Below, piece by piece: positions 36,974 through 46,752 of a DNA stretch of 64,000 bases. The stretch is from Streptococcus anginosus subsp. whileyi MAS624 (GTDB lineage Bacteria > Bacillota > Bacilli > Lactobacillales > Streptococcaceae), in assembly GCF_000478925.1 (NCBI RefSeq), contig NZ_AP013072.1, positions 1,590,501 through 1,654,500 on the forward strand, read 5' to 3'. Made by a program: the position numbers and the translations under genes. The notes under the pieces were generated by a model. The model had not been told where the DNA came from. It was given only the letters and a program-made list of their open reading frames with translations, and did not search any database. Position 1 is the stretch's first letter. Each line of letters starts with the position of its first letter.

Positions 36974-37054
36974 AATGACCTCCTTTTATGAGGTTTCTTT
37001 TCTAACATACTTTTTATTCTATCAAAAATCTTAAAAAGAAGATAGATTAGTATC

Positions 37055-37909
37055 TCAAATCAACTCCGTCCCAGTCGCGGTCTGTTTAATCTTACCAGCC
37101 TTCATGAGGCCACCCAAGGCTTTTTTAAACTGTCCCTTGGAAATGCCGAAAGTCGCCCTAATATCCTCTGGAGCTGACTTATCATTCAAGGTCATGAAGC
37201 CACCGTTAGTCTCCAGATAAGTCAGGATCATCTGAGCATCATTTTCCAGCATTTCAAAAGAGCGTGGTTTGAGCGAAAGGTTCAAAGTCCTATCCACCTC
37301 ACGAAAACCAATGACACGCACATCCAATACCTGGCCCAGACGCGGCTCAGCATAGCGCTCGCTGGGATGGATAAAGCCCAGCATGTTATTTTCAGGCAGA
37401 TAGACAAAGGTTCCAGATAACTTCAAACGATAAACAATAGCCGGCCAATTTTGATTTTGCATATTATTATAAGCTGGACGAGCTAATTTCTGGAAATCTT
37501 CTTGGTAGGCTAAAAGTCCCCAAATGCGGTCTTTTTTATCCACATCCAGACGGATATAGAGGCGATCGCCTTTTTTAGGCCAAAGTTCTTTTATTTCTGG
37601 CAAAATGTCGAGGGACACTACAATTTGCTTATCTGGAAGTCCTGTGTCAACAAAAACACCTAAGTCCTTGCGAACATCCGTCACTGTTCCCCAGCCAAAA
37701 ATCGTCTGGGTCGCTGTTACATCAAGAGTCGTCAAGCGAAGTTTCTGTTTCATGTCGCTGTAGGCAAAGCCCTTGACCGATTCGCCCAGTTGATGCTCCC
37801 CCTCTTCTTTAGCTAAAGCATATGTCTGCCCATCTTTTTGAACAAAGTAAAAACGATTATTTTCATCAGTTACAAGACCTGTTATAAATGTTGCAAGATT
37901 TGTATTCAT
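37055..37909 (-). CDS. cvfB: S1-domain RNA-binding protein (CvfB/YitL)
   Basis: A 284-aa protein with several S1/OB-like domains (about 5-60, 65-125 with DLGVFVDTGLPDKQIVV, 145-210) and a C-terminal winged helix (225-282). In staphylococci CvfB affects virulence gene expression by binding RNA. Single gene followed by holA. Confidence 0.85.
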   Translation of the reverse strand: MNTNLATFITGLVTDENNRFYFVQKDGQTYALAKEEGEHQLGESVKGFAYSDMKQKLRLTTLDVTATQTIFGWGTVTDVRKDLGVFVDTGLPDKQIVVSLDILPEIKELWPKKGDRLYIRLDVDKKDRIWGLLAYQEDFQKLARPAYNNMQNQNWPAIVYRLKLSGTFVYLPENNMLGFIHPSERYAEPRLGQVLDVRVIGFREVDRTLNLSLKPRSFEMLENDAQMILTYLETNGGFMTLNDKSAPEDIRATFGISKGQFKKALGGLMKAGKIKQTATGTELI

Positions 37910-37954
37910 TTTTCATCTTTCTATCGTTCGAAGCGGATATGAAACTTTCTTCCT

Positions 37955-38217
37955 ACTTCAAAAGAAGAAGCTGGAACAAAAGTGTTCAGCTTCCTTTGTT
38001 TATATAGTTATCATTCTAAGACGTAGTGATTTGGAGAAACTACGTTGACTTTAGTCAATTAGAGTTTCTCATACACAATTATTTGGCACTTTAGTGCCTA
38101 ATCAATCACTGCTGAGTGGGCTCTAACTCGTTGATAAATCAACTTTTACAGCCCTACTCAACTTTGCGGAAGTGGGACGAAATCAAGTTTCTAGGAAACG
38201 ACTGATTTCGTCCCACC
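37955..38217. repeat. Intergenic repeat region with GTGGGAC hairpin
   Basis: No gene. It holds several inverted repeats: GAAGCTGGAACA/TGTTCAGCTTC (about 37966-37994), GGCACTTTAGTGCC (around 38085), and a strong stem GTGGGACGAAATCA/TGATTTCGTCCCAC (38181-38216) with an inner stem AGTTTC/GAAACG. The last is a probable terminator for frr. Related GTGGGAC stems occur near 62505-62555 and a CTGGGAC one near 53418. Confidence 0.6.
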
Positions 38218-38256
38218 CTCCTTGCTTTCTATTTTTTACTACATACAGAGAAAAGC

Positions 38257-38814
38257 TTACACTTCAATCAATTCTTTTTCCTTGCTGGCAGTCATATCAT
38301 CAATATGCTTAACAGCCTCATCTGTCACTTTTTGAATATCTTTTTCAAGTGTCTTCAATTCATCTTCAGTAATTTCTTTTGCTTTTTCTTGCTTTTTAGC
38401 TTCATCCATAGCGTCACGGCGAATATTACGAATAGCAATTTTAGCATTTTCGCCGACTTTCTTCACTTCCTTAGCAAGATCACGGCGAGTTTCTTCTGTC
38501 AAAGCTGGAATGACCAAACGAATAACCGTACCATCGCTTGCAGGGGTAATACCAAGATCAGAAGCGTTGAGTGCGCGCTCAATATCTTTGATAGAAGATT
38601 TGTCAAACGGCGTCACCAAAAGGACACGCGCTTCAGGAATCGTGATAGACGCGATTTGATTGAGTGGAGTTTCTACTCCATAATACTCAACTGAAATCCG
38701 GTCCAAAAGGCTGGCATTGGCACGACCAGCACGAATGCTACCAAATTCACGCGCCAAACTTTGGTGTGATTGTGTCATTCTTTCTTTCGCTTTTTCTACA
38801 ATTGCATTTGCCAT
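38257..38814 (-). CDS. frr: Ribosome recycling factor
   Basis: A 185-aa RRF, with [19 protein letters not shown] near the N-terminus and [13 protein letters not shown] in the long helical domain. Splits post-termination ribosomes with EF-G. It follows pyrH by three bases, the usual bacterial pair. Confidence 0.98.
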   Translation of the reverse strand: MANAIVEKAKERMTQSHQSLAREFGSIRAGRANASLLDRISVEYYGVETPLNQIASITIPEARVLLVTPFDKSSIKDIERALNASDLGITPASDGTVIRLVIPALTEETRRDLAKEVKKVGENAKIAIRNIRRDAMDEAKKQEKAKEITEDELKTLEKDIQKVTDEAVKHIDDMTASKEKELIEV

Positions 38815-38817
38815 AAC

Positions 38818-39558
38818 TTATTCCTCTTCTTTTTCTACATTATTTGAAACGGTTGTTCCGATTTGCTCACCAAAGACAACACGTTTGATATTACCAGGCT
38901 CATTCATATTAAAGACAACAAGGTCAATGTCATTGTCCATTGAAAGAGTAGAAGCCGTTGAATCCATAATCCGCAATCCTTTGTTAATCACATCGCGGTG
39001 AGTCAATTCATCAAACTTCACAGCTGTCTTATCTTTCTTTGGATCTGCATTATAGACCCCATCAACACCGTTTTTCGCCATAAGAATCGCATCAGCTTCA
39101 ATCTCAGCTGCACGAAGGGCAGCTGTTGTATCTGTTGAGAAGTAGGGAGAACCAACTCCAGCACCGAAAATAACGATACGTCCTTTTTCCAAGTGTCGCA
39201 GAGCGCGTCCACGAATATAAGGTTCTGCCACTTGCTGCATTGCAATCGCAGTTTGTACACGAGTATCCACACCTACTTGTTGCAATGAATCAGCCATCAC
39301 CAATGCATTCATAACGGTCCCAAGCATTCCAGTATAGTCAGCCTGCACACGATCCATTCCTGCTTCTGCCGCAGGCTCTCCACGCCAGAGATTCCCACCA
39401 CCGATAACAAGGGCGATTTCAATACCCAAATCATGCACTTCCTTGATTTCCTCTGCCATTTTTTGAACGGTTGAAATGTTAATTCCTATCCCTTTCTCAC
39501 CAGCAAGAGCTTCACCTGATAACTTGATTAAAATACGTTTATATTTCGGGACTACCAT
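38818..39558 (-). CDS. pyrH: UMP kinase
   Basis: A 246-aa amino-acid-kinase-fold enzyme phosphorylating UMP to UDP. N-terminal [20 protein letters not shown] and the central [15 protein letters not shown] segments are typical. A six-residue acidic tail (NVEKEEE) is present. Co-transcribed with frr. Confidence 0.97.
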   Translation of the reverse strand: MVVPKYKRILIKLSGEALAGEKGIGINISTVQKMAEEIKEVHDLGIEIALVIGGGNLWRGEPAAEAGMDRVQADYTGMLGTVMNALVMADSLQQVGVDTRVQTAIAMQQVAEPYIRGRALRHLEKGRIVIFGAGVGSPYFSTDTTAALRAAEIEADAILMAKNGVDGVYNADPKKDKTAVKFDELTHRDVINKGLRIMDSTASTLSMDNDIDLVVFNMNEPGNIKRVVFGEQIGTTVSNNVEKEEE

Positions 39559-39781
39559 TTTTACTCTCCTTACTTTACCTGTACTATTTTACCATATTTT
39601 GAGATTTTTATATAGTCAAATTCTTTAAAAAATAAAAATTTCGAGAAAAAGGAGAAGATAGTTTGCTATGCTATTTGAGCAACCAGCTATGGTGTCGTTC
39701 ATTTATTATGCAATGAATATTGAAATCAGAAACTTTTGTCTCAGCTTCTTTGCCGTTTGTTTAATGTGTAAAAATCAGAAT
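39559..39781. other. Intergenic region between icd and pyrH
   Basis: Contains the pyrH promoter side near 39590 and A/T-rich sequence; I see no gene, and no clear terminator for the aconitase-citrate synthase-isocitrate dehydrogenase operon. Confidence 0.4.
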
Positions 39782-40969
39782 CTAAGCTAGAAAATCTAAT
39801 AAAACCTGAGTGAAATCACTCGTTGAAAGCGCAGGAACACCTTCTATCTGACTAGCAAAATCATCTGTCATCTTTTGAAGTGCTAACGCTTTTTCAATCG
39901 CTTTTATAATAACTTGCGCAGCTTCGGACCATCCAATGTAATCAAACATCATGCAGGCAGACAATAAAAGTGAACAAGGATTTGCTTTATTTTGATCTGC
40001 GATATCAGGAGCCGTTCCATGCGTTGCTTCAAAAATAGCATGACCTGTTTCATAATTGATATTAGCTCCAGGAGCAATACCAATGCTGCCGACTTGAGCA
40101 GCCAGAGCATCACTAACATAATCCCCATTCAAATTTGTCAAAGCTACTACTTGAAATTTTTCAGGATTTAATAGAATTTGTTGTAAAAAATTATCTGCAA
40201 TCACATCTGTCACAATCAATTGCCCAGCTGCTAATTCCTTTGCAAACTCCTTCTCGGCAAGCTCATAGCCCCATTTTCTGAAACCACCTTCTGTAAATTT
40301 TTGGATATTCCCTTTATGAACCAGAGTTACGTTTTTTTCATTGGCAGATAGAGCATAATGAATCGCTGCACGAATCAACCGTTCACTTCCTTGGCGTGAA
40401 ATTGGTTTAATGCCAATAGCACTCGTCTTCGGAAAACGAATTTTATCAATTCCCATTTTCTCTTGCAAAAATTGTATCACTTGTTGAGCCTCATCAGACT
40501 CACTTTCCCATTCGATTCCTGCATAAATATCTTCGATATTTTCACGGAAAATGGTCATATCCGTCTTTTCAGGATGTCGTAGTGGGCTAGGAACGCCCGC
40601 AAAATACCGTACGGGACGTACACAAGCGTAGAGATCTAGTTCTTGACGCAAGGCAACATTTAAAGAACGAATGCCACCACCAACAGGAGTTGTAAGAGGA
40701 CCTTTAATCGCAACTAAATGATGCTGAATTGTCGTTAAAGTCTCTTCTGGCAACCATTCTCCTGTCAAACGAAAGGCTTTTTCTCCCGCCAATATCTCTT
40801 TCCAAAAAATCTTTCTACTGCTTCCATAAGCTATCTCCACCGCTTTATCCAAGACAAGCTGTGCATTTTTCCAAATGTCATGCCCAATTCCATCACCTTC
40901 GATATAAGGGATAATGGGATTATCAGGAACGAGCAACTTCTTATTCACAAGACGAATTCTTTCTGCCAT
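39782..40969 (-). CDS. icd: Isocitrate dehydrogenase (NADP type)
   Basis: A 395-aa enzyme decarboxylating isocitrate to 2-oxoglutarate. Substrate loop near [20 protein letters not shown], and the C-terminal [18 protein letters not shown]. The ATG at 40969 is preceded by GGGAGGAG, which is part of the citrate synthase gene; the stop of the latter is one base before this ATG, so translation is coupled. Last gene of the oxidative branch for glutamate synthesis. Confidence 0.93.
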   Translation of the reverse strand: MAERIRLVNKKLLVPDNPIIPYIEGDGIGHDIWKNAQLVLDKAVEIAYGSSRKIFWKEILAGEKAFRLTGEWLPEETLTTIQHHLVAIKGPLTTPVGGGIRSLNVALRQELDLYACVRPVRYFAGVPSPLRHPEKTDMTIFRENIEDIYAGIEWESESDEAQQVIQFLQEKMGIDKIRFPKTSAIGIKPISRQGSERLIRAAIHYALSANEKNVTLVHKGNIQKFTEGGFRKWGYELAEKEFAKELAAGQLIVTDVIADNFLQQILLNPEKFQVVALTNLNGDYVSDALAAQVGSIGIAPGANINYETGHAIFEATHGTAPDIADQNKANPCSLLLSACMMFDYIGWSEAAQVIIKAIEKALALQKMTDDFASQIEGVPALSTSDFTQVLLDFLA

Positions 40970-40970
40970 T

Positions 40971-42089
40971 TCATCTCCTCCCAATAGGAATATAATGTAA
41001 ATTTTGAGCGCCAACATAATGAGAGCGAGGTCTAATCAACTTATTATTTTTGCGTTGCTCTTGAATGTGAGCAATCCAGCCAGATACCCGACTCATTGCA
41101 AAAATCAATGTATAGATACTACTGTCAATACCTAAAACATGATAAACCGTTGCTGAGTAAAAATCTACATTCGGTATTAAATGCTTGGTGTGCTTCATAT
41201 AACGTTCGATTTCTTCTGAAATCTGGTACCAAATTTCTTTTTCTGTTCCCTTTGTCAATTCCTCTGCCATTTCTCGCAAATATTTTTCACGAGGATCCTG
41301 TGTTTTATAAACACGATGACCAAAGCCCATGATTTTTTCATGTGAGGCTAATTTTCGATCCAAATATGCATTCGTATCGCCCTCTGCTTTAATTTCCTTT
41401 AACATGTCAAAGACGCATTCATTGGCTCCTCCATGAAGTGCCCCTTTTAACGCGCCGATTGCCGCCGTCACACAAGAATAAATATCGGTTAAAGTGGAAG
41501 CACAGACCCGCGCTGCAAAAGTGGAAGCATTCAGCTCGTGATCTGCATGCAGAACCAAAGCACGATTGAAAGCTCGAATTTCTAATTCTGTTGGTTCCTG
41601 CCCATTTAACATATATAAAAAGTTCGCTGCAAATCCTAAATCTTTTCTCGGTTCAATCGGAGTTTGCCCCGATCTCAACCTTGTAAATGTTGCAATAATC
41701 GTTGGAATCTTAGCCATCAATTGAATACTTTGTTCATAAGTTGCTTCTGGAGACGTCTCTTCAGCATGGATATTATAGACTCCTAAAAGACTAACTGTAG
41801 AACGTAATACACTCATTGGATGCAGATGCTTGCGCGACTGGATGAGAATACATTGTTCCACCGCATCACTAATGACATAGTTGGCACGTAAATCGTTCAC
41901 AAAATTTTTCAATTCAATCTGAGTTGGCAAATGCAAATTCCAAAGTAGGTAAATGACTTCTTCAAAACTTGCATTATTCTCCATCAATTCTGAAATATTA
42001 TAGCCTGCATAAGAAAGAGTATCATCTATAATCTGACTGATACGAGTCTCACAGGCAATCGTATCTTTTAAACCATTGCTTTGTGTCAT
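40971..42089 (-). CDS. citZ: Citrate synthase
   Basis: A 372-aa citrate synthase of the short Gram-positive type. Catalytic histidines in [10 protein letters not shown] and [15 protein letters not shown]; the aspartate is in [10 protein letters not shown]. Condenses oxaloacetate with acetyl-CoA. It overlaps the aconitase gene by four bases and is coupled to icd. Confidence 0.94.
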   Translation of the reverse strand: MTQSNGLKDTIACETRISQIIDDTLSYAGYNISELMENNASFEEVIYLLWNLHLPTQIELKNFVNDLRANYVISDAVEQCILIQSRKHLHPMSVLRSTVSLLGVYNIHAEETSPEATYEQSIQLMAKIPTIIATFTRLRSGQTPIEPRKDLGFAANFLYMLNGQEPTELEIRAFNRALVLHADHELNASTFAARVCASTLTDIYSCVTAAIGALKGALHGGANECVFDMLKEIKAEGDTNAYLDRKLASHEKIMGFGHRVYKTQDPREKYLREMAEELTKGTEKEIWYQISEEIERYMKHTKHLIPNVDFYSATVYHVLGIDSSIYTLIFAMSRVSGWIAHIQEQRKNNKLIRPRSHYVGAQNLHYIPIGRR

Positions 42090-44755
42090 TGTTTTACCTC
42101 TTGCAATTTCTTTCTAACCACCATTGGTAAAATTCCCCCATTTTCATAATAACGAATATCCGCGTCTGCATCAAAACGAAGACGTGCTTTAAATCGTGTG
42201 ATTCGATCGCCTTCTTTTGCAATAACCGTTATGACTTGTCCTACCTGTGGCTCTTTCGGCAATTGAATATCAAACGTTTCTTTTCCAGTTAATCCAAGAT
42301 TTTGAGCATTTTCGCCGTCCAAATATTGAAGAGGAAGAATGCCCATCATGACTAAATTGGAGCGATGAATTCTTTCAAAACTTTCAGCTAAAACCACTTT
42401 AACACCCAAAAGATTTGCTCCTTTAGCTGCCCAATCACGACTAGAACCCATACCATAATCGCGACCTGCCAAAATAATCGTATCCACTTTTTCTTTCTTA
42501 TAACACATAGCAGCTTCATAAATCGGCATCAGTTCACCCTTATACTTTGTATAACCACCAAGTTTTCCAGCTGCTAGTTCATTTTTTATCCGAATATTGG
42601 CAAAGGTGCCTCTCATCATCACTTCATGATTCCCGCGACGACTACCATAAGAATTAAAGTCTTGATAGCTTACACCATGTTCCTCTAGATATGATGCTGC
42701 TGGACTATTTCTAGCAATATTTCCTGCTGGAGAAATATGGTCTGTCGTAATCGTATCTCCAAACTTTGCTAAAACAGCTAGACTTTTCAACGGTTGAATG
42801 CTTGTATCATCTTCCAAGTCATCAAAATAAGGAGGATTTTGTATATAAGTAGAAGCTTGATTCCAGTGATAGATTTTCGACTTTGTTGTTGGAATTTGAT
42901 TCCATTTTTCACTATCAGTAAAAACATGCTCATACTCTTTTTTAAACAAACTACTGGTAACGTATTTTTGTACATAGTCTGCTACCAAATCATGATTTGG
43001 CATAAGATCCATGAAGTAAACAGGTAGTCCATTCCTATCATATCCAAGCGGTTCACTTGTTAAATCAATATTTGTATTCCCAGCTAAAGCATAAGCGACC
43101 ACCAGTGGCGGACTAGCTAAAAAATTTGCTTTAACCAAAGGATTGATTCGTCCTTCAAAATTCCGATTACCTGATAGGACAGCGCTAGCAAGTAAATCCG
43201 TATCCGTAATTGCTTTTGCCACTTCTGGTAACAAATTTCCAGAATTGCCAATGCAAGTGGTACAGCCATATCCAACAACATTAAAACCTAATTTGTCCAG
43301 ATAGACTTGGAGACCACTCTCCTTCAAATAAGCCGTAACAACCTTACTGCCTGGTGCAAGTGACGTTTTGACTGTTTTTGAAACACGCAATCCTTTTTCC
43401 ACAGCACGTTTAGCTACTAAGCCTGCCGCCATTAAGACATATGGGTTGGAGGTATTAGTACAACTAGTAATTGCTGCAATAGCGACATGACCCGTTTTAA
43501 TCTCTTCTTCATAATCATCAAACAATACCGTCGCTGTTTTCCTCAATTCCTCTCTTGGCAAACCAAAACCTCGAACACCCGCTTCTCGGATAAGACTCGC
43601 TTGAAATTCTTGCTTAGCATTTGTCAATTCAATTAAATCCTGTGGCCGTTTGGGACCAGAAATACTTGGAACAATGGTGGACAAATCAATCTCAACAATT
43701 TTTGAATAAATTGGCTCCACTTTTTCATCATAAAATAGATGATTCTTTTGAGCATAGAGCCTCGTTAACGCAATATGTTCTTCTTTCCGATTTGTTAATC
43801 GCATATAACGAAGGGTCTCTTCATCAATAGGAAAGTAACCGCAAGTTGCTCCATATTCTGGCGCCATATTTGAAACTGTTGCGCGGTCTGCCAAACTAAG
43901 TGTTGCTAGTCCTTCCCCAAAGTATTCTACAAATTTTCCAACTACATTTTCTTGTCGTAATCGTTGCGTTACTTTTAAAGCTAAGTCAGTTGCCGTTGTA
44001 ATCTTGGGCAATTCCCCAACTAAGCGTACACCAATCACTTCTGGAACTGGAAAATAAGAAGCTTCTCCCAACATAGCAGCCTCTGCTTCAATTCCTCCAA
44101 CTCCCCAGCCAAGAACCCCTATTCCATTGATCATTGTTGTATGACTGTCTGTTCCAAACATTGAATCTGGATAAAGCATGCCGTCTTTTTCAATAACAAC
44201 ATCACTAAGGAATTCAATATTAACTTGGTGAATAATCCCAGTTGCTGGTGGAACTGCACGATAATTATCAAAAGATTGTTCAGCCCATTTCAAAAATTCA
44301 TATCGCTCATTATTACGTGAAAATTCTTTTGTTATATTTTCTTCCAAAGCAGTCTCACAGCCATAACAATCAACTTGCACACTATGGTCAATGACTAAAT
44401 CCACAGGAATTTCAGGATTGATAAGCTCTGGGTCTCCTCCATTTGTTACAACTGCATCGCGCATACTTGCCAAGTCAACAACAACTGGTACTCCCGTAAA
44501 GTCCTGTAAAATAACACGACTTGGTTTAAAGGGCACTTCACCTTTCGGTTTAACAGCTTGATAGTGCATTAGATTTTCTATGTGATGTTTTCTTACAGCA
44601 TTACCATCTTCTTTTCGCAACAGACTTTCTAATAACATGCGAATAGAATAAGGAAGACTGTCTAAGTTTCCACCCATATCTAATGCCGCTTTTTCGAGAT
44701 CAATATAGCTATATTCTTGATTTCCTTGATATAATATAGATTTGTATCTTACCAT
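42086..44755 (-). CDS. acnA: Aconitate hydratase
   Basis: An 889-aa aconitase of the AcnA/IRP type. Iron-sulfur cysteines in [11 protein letters not shown] and [12 protein letters not shown]; swivel domain near the C-terminus with [16 protein letters not shown]. Isomerises citrate to isocitrate. First gene of the three-gene operon (called citB in some streptococci). Many streptococci lack this branch and need glutamate, so its presence is informative. Confidence 0.96.
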   Translation of the reverse strand: MVRYKSILYQGNQEYSYIDLEKAALDMGGNLDSLPYSIRMLLESLLRKEDGNAVRKHHIENLMHYQAVKPKGEVPFKPSRVILQDFTGVPVVVDLASMRDAVVTNGGDPELINPEIPVDLVIDHSVQVDCYGCETALEENITKEFSRNNERYEFLKWAEQSFDNYRAVPPATGIIHQVNIEFLSDVVIEKDGMLYPDSMFGTDSHTTMINGIGVLGWGVGGIEAEAAMLGEASYFPVPEVIGVRLVGELPKITTATDLALKVTQRLRQENVVGKFVEYFGEGLATLSLADRATVSNMAPEYGATCGYFPIDEETLRYMRLTNRKEEHIALTRLYAQKNHLFYDEKVEPIYSKIVEIDLSTIVPSISGPKRPQDLIELTNAKQEFQASLIREAGVRGFGLPREELRKTATVLFDDYEEEIKTGHVAIAAITSCTNTSNPYVLMAAGLVAKRAVEKGLRVSKTVKTSLAPGSKVVTAYLKESGLQVYLDKLGFNVVGYGCTTCIGNSGNLLPEVAKAITDTDLLASAVLSGNRNFEGRINPLVKANFLASPPLVVAYALAGNTNIDLTSEPLGYDRNGLPVYFMDLMPNHDLVADYVQKYVTSSLFKKEYEHVFTDSEKWNQIPTTKSKIYHWNQASTYIQNPPYFDDLEDDTSIQPLKSLAVLAKFGDTITTDHISPAGNIARNSPAASYLEEHGVSYQDFNSYGSRRGNHEVMMRGTFANIRIKNELAAGKLGGYTKYKGELMPIYEAAMCYKKEKVDTIILAGRDYGMGSSRDWAAKGANLLGVKVVLAESFERIHRSNLVMMGILPLQYLDGENAQNLGLTGKETFDIQLPKEPQVGQVITVIAKEGDRITRFKARLRFDADADIRYYENGGILPMVVRKKLQEVKQ

Positions 44756-44948
44756 GAGAAACCTCCCGCTAGGAATAATTATTTTATATTATACAATTTT
44801 ACGAAAATTCATGCAATAGTTTTTATAAAAATATGTAATAAAATATAACATCGAAAGATTTTGCTTTAAATATGTATCCCCCTGCAAATTTTATTCCAAA
44901 TATAAAAAGCGATGAATTCATCAATCCAACGCTTTTGATTTTAGTAAA

Positions 44949-44977
44949 AGAAAAACTCCATCCGAAGATAGAGTTTT
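44949..44977 (-). terminator. Terminator after rplA
   Basis: AAAACTCCATC, CGAA, GATAGAGTTTT: an 11-pair stem with one mismatch and tetraloop, ten bases after the rplA stop. Confidence 0.85.
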
Positions 44978-44987
44978 ATATTCTAAA

Positions 44988-45677
44988 TTAAAGTGAGTTA
45001 ACATCAACCTTAATACCCACACCTTGAGTAGTGGTGATAGTAAGATTTGTCATGTAAGTTCCTTTTACTGTAGCCGGTTTAGCTTTTGCAATCACATCGT
45101 GGAATGCTTTGAAGTTTTCAACCAACTTATCAGCATCAAATGAAACTTTACCAATGATAGCTTGTACGTTCCCTGCACGATCAGCACGGTAAGTAATTTT
45201 ACCACCTTTAGACTCTTCAACTGCTTTTGCAACATCCATTGTTACAGTACCAGTTTTAGGGTTTGGCATCAAGTTACGTGGTCCAAGGATACGTCCAAGA
45301 CGTCCAACAAGTGCCATCATATCAGGTGTAGCAATTACGACATCAAAGTCAAGCCAGCCACCGTTGATTTTTGCAACGAGGTCATCTTCACCAACAAAGT
45401 CTGCACCAGCAGCTTTTGCTTCTTCTGCTTTTGCACCACGTGCGAAAGCAAGCACACGTTGAGTTTTACCAGTTCCGTTTGGAAGAACCATTGCACCACG
45501 GATTTGTTGATCCGCTTTTTTCACATCAATGTTCAAGTTATAAGCAACTTCTACAGTTGCGTCAAATTTTGCAAAGTTTGTTTCTTTTGCAAGTGCTACA
45601 GCTTCTTCTACACTGTATGCTTTTGTGCTGTCGATTTTTTCAAGAGCAGCACGAAGTTGTTTGCTTTTTTTAGCCAT
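44988..45677 (-). CDS. rplA: 50S ribosomal protein L1
   Basis: A 229-aa L1, with [21 protein letters not shown] as hallmark (here cut to the conserved part). Binds the L1 stalk of 23S rRNA and usually represses its own operon by binding mRNA. Lies 89 bases after rplK with a candidate L1 site in between. Confidence 0.98.
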   Translation of the reverse strand: MAKKSKQLRAALEKIDSTKAYSVEEAVALAKETNFAKFDATVEVAYNLNIDVKKADQQIRGAMVLPNGTGKTQRVLAFARGAKAEEAKAAGADFVGEDDLVAKINGGWLDFDVVIATPDMMALVGRLGRILGPRNLMPNPKTGTVTMDVAKAVEESKGGKITYRADRAGNVQAIIGKVSFDADKLVENFKAFHDVIAKAKPATVKGTYMTNLTITTTQGVGIKVDVNSL

Positions 45678-45695
45678 TTTCTATTCTCCTTGTAA

Positions 45696-45722
45696 GTGGT
45701 TCAATCGATTTTCATCTCCCAC
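45696..45722 (-). promoter_or_regulatory. Candidate L1-binding hairpin before rplA
   Basis: On the minus strand GTGGGAGATGAAAATC...GAACCAC forms a short stem with outer GTGG/CCAC arms, ending near the rplA RBS. It resembles the L1 site of 23S rRNA (GUGGGAG...ACCAC). Inference from pattern only. Confidence 0.4.
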
Positions 45723-45766
45723 GTCCTTCTCGTCTGATGAAGTCTTGCGGGTTTGGGTGTTATTGA

Positions 45767-46192
45767 TTAGTCAACAACAGTGAATCCCATAGAACGAGCA
45801 GTACCTTCGATCATACGCATTGCAGACTCAAGGTTTGCAGCGTTCAAATCTGGCATCTTAGTTTCAGCAATTTCTTGTACTTGTGCACGAGTAACTGTTG
45901 CAACTTTTGTTTTGTTTGGTGTACCTGATCCTTTTTCAACACCTGCAGCTTTTTTCAAAAGAACAGCAGCTGGTGGTGTCTTTGTTACGAAAGTAAATGA
46001 TTTGTCTTCATATACTGAGATAACAACTGGGATAATCATACCAGCTTGATCAGCCGTACGAGCGTTGAACTCTTTCGTGAATCCCATGATGTTGATACCG
46101 GCTTGACCAAGCGCAGGACCAACTGGTGGAGCTGGAGTAGCTTTACCAGCAGGGATTTGCAATTTTACAAGTTTTTCGACTTTTTTAGCCAT
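45767..46192 (-). CDS. rplK: 50S ribosomal protein L11
   Basis: A 141-aa L11, with [20 protein letters not shown] at the N-terminus and the C-terminal rRNA-binding domain. First gene of the rplK-rplA operon; AGGAGG precedes the ATG. Confidence 0.98.
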   Translation of the reverse strand: MAKKVEKLVKLQIPAGKATPAPPVGPALGQAGINIMGFTKEFNARTADQAGMIIPVVISVYEDKSFTFVTKTPPAAVLLKKAAGVEKGSGTPNKTKVATVTRAQVQEIAETKMPDLNAANLESAMRMIEGTARSMGFTVVD

Positions 46193-46208
46193 TTTTAAAT
46201 CCTCCTTT

Positions 46209-46245
46209 GTGGTTTTGGCGGTAATATAAGATTCTTACCTCCCAC
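46209..46245 (-). promoter_or_regulatory. Candidate L1-binding leader hairpin before rplK
   Basis: On the minus strand GTGGGAGGTAA ... TTACCGCCAAAACCAC: outer GTGG/CCAC arms, an asymmetric internal loop, and an inner GGTAA/TTACC stem. This copies the arrangement of the L1 site in 23S rRNA and lies directly before the rplK RBS, a place suited to translational repression. Confidence 0.55.
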
Positions 46246-46339
46246 AAGTATGCTTCTTGCATACCTTTCTATTATACACTAAAATGACTAAATTGCAAGA
46301 AAAAATACTAAAAAAGTTCTCTATCTTTCTCGATTTTTG

Positions 46340-46348
46340 TGGTAAAAT
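46340..46348 (+). promoter_or_regulatory. Extended -10 promoter for a leaderless gene
   Basis: TGG followed by TAAAAT (46343-46348). The ATG at 46355 begins seven bases after the hexamer, at the expected transcription start. Confidence 0.55.
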
Positions 46349-46354
46349 ATGTGT

Positions 46355-46708
46355 ATGACATTATTAAAAATCGCATCTATTTTATTTATCTTTTTAACCA
46401 TTATTTTAACCATTATTATCACTAAATTATTTCGCCTGAAACGGTTTGGCTTGAATTTTGCGGATCTGGCTTTTCCACTTTTTGTGTTGGAATTCTATAT
46501 CATCTCTGATAGAGCTTTCTATCACAGTCTCTTGCCAGAATTAGCATTAGCCCTTTCTGCCTTAGCAATTGCCATTACTGTCTACTTTCTTCGAGTTAAA
46601 CGCAGTTTTTACTATCCTAAGTTCTTTAAATTTTTCTGGCGAGCTGGTTTTATTTTGACCTTCTTTCTCTACCTCGCCATGGTGATTGGCTTATTTTTAA
46701 CAAAATAA
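46355..46708 (+). CDS. DUF3397-family membrane protein
   Basis: A 117-aa protein with four hydrophobic helices, conserved in streptococci and related bacteria as DUF3397; function unknown. I prefer the ATG at 46355 over the one at 46349, which abuts the -10 hexamer. There is no Shine-Dalgarno sequence, so the mRNA is probably leaderless. Convergent with the P-type ATPase gene, with a shared terminator. Confidence 0.7.
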   Translation: MTLLKIASILFIFLTIILTIIITKLFRLKRFGLNFADLAFPLFVLEFYIISDRAFYHSLLPELALALSALAIAITVYFLRVKRSFYYPKFFKFFWRAGFILTFFLYLAMVIGLFLTK

Positions 46709-46710
46709 TA

Positions 46711-46748
46711 AAAAATATCGGACAGACTCATCTGCTTCCGATATTTTT
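46711..46748. terminator. Bidirectional terminator between DUF3397 and the P-type ATPase
   Basis: AAAAATATCGGA and TCCGATATTTTT form a perfect 12-pair stem with a 14-base loop. Confidence 0.88.
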
Positions 46749-46752
46749 ATAT

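Noticed and set aside
45162..45695. 177-aa plus-strand ORF opposite rplA
   Set aside because: Cysteine/phenylalanine-rich shadow of the conserved ribosomal protein gene on the other strand; no RBS or family.
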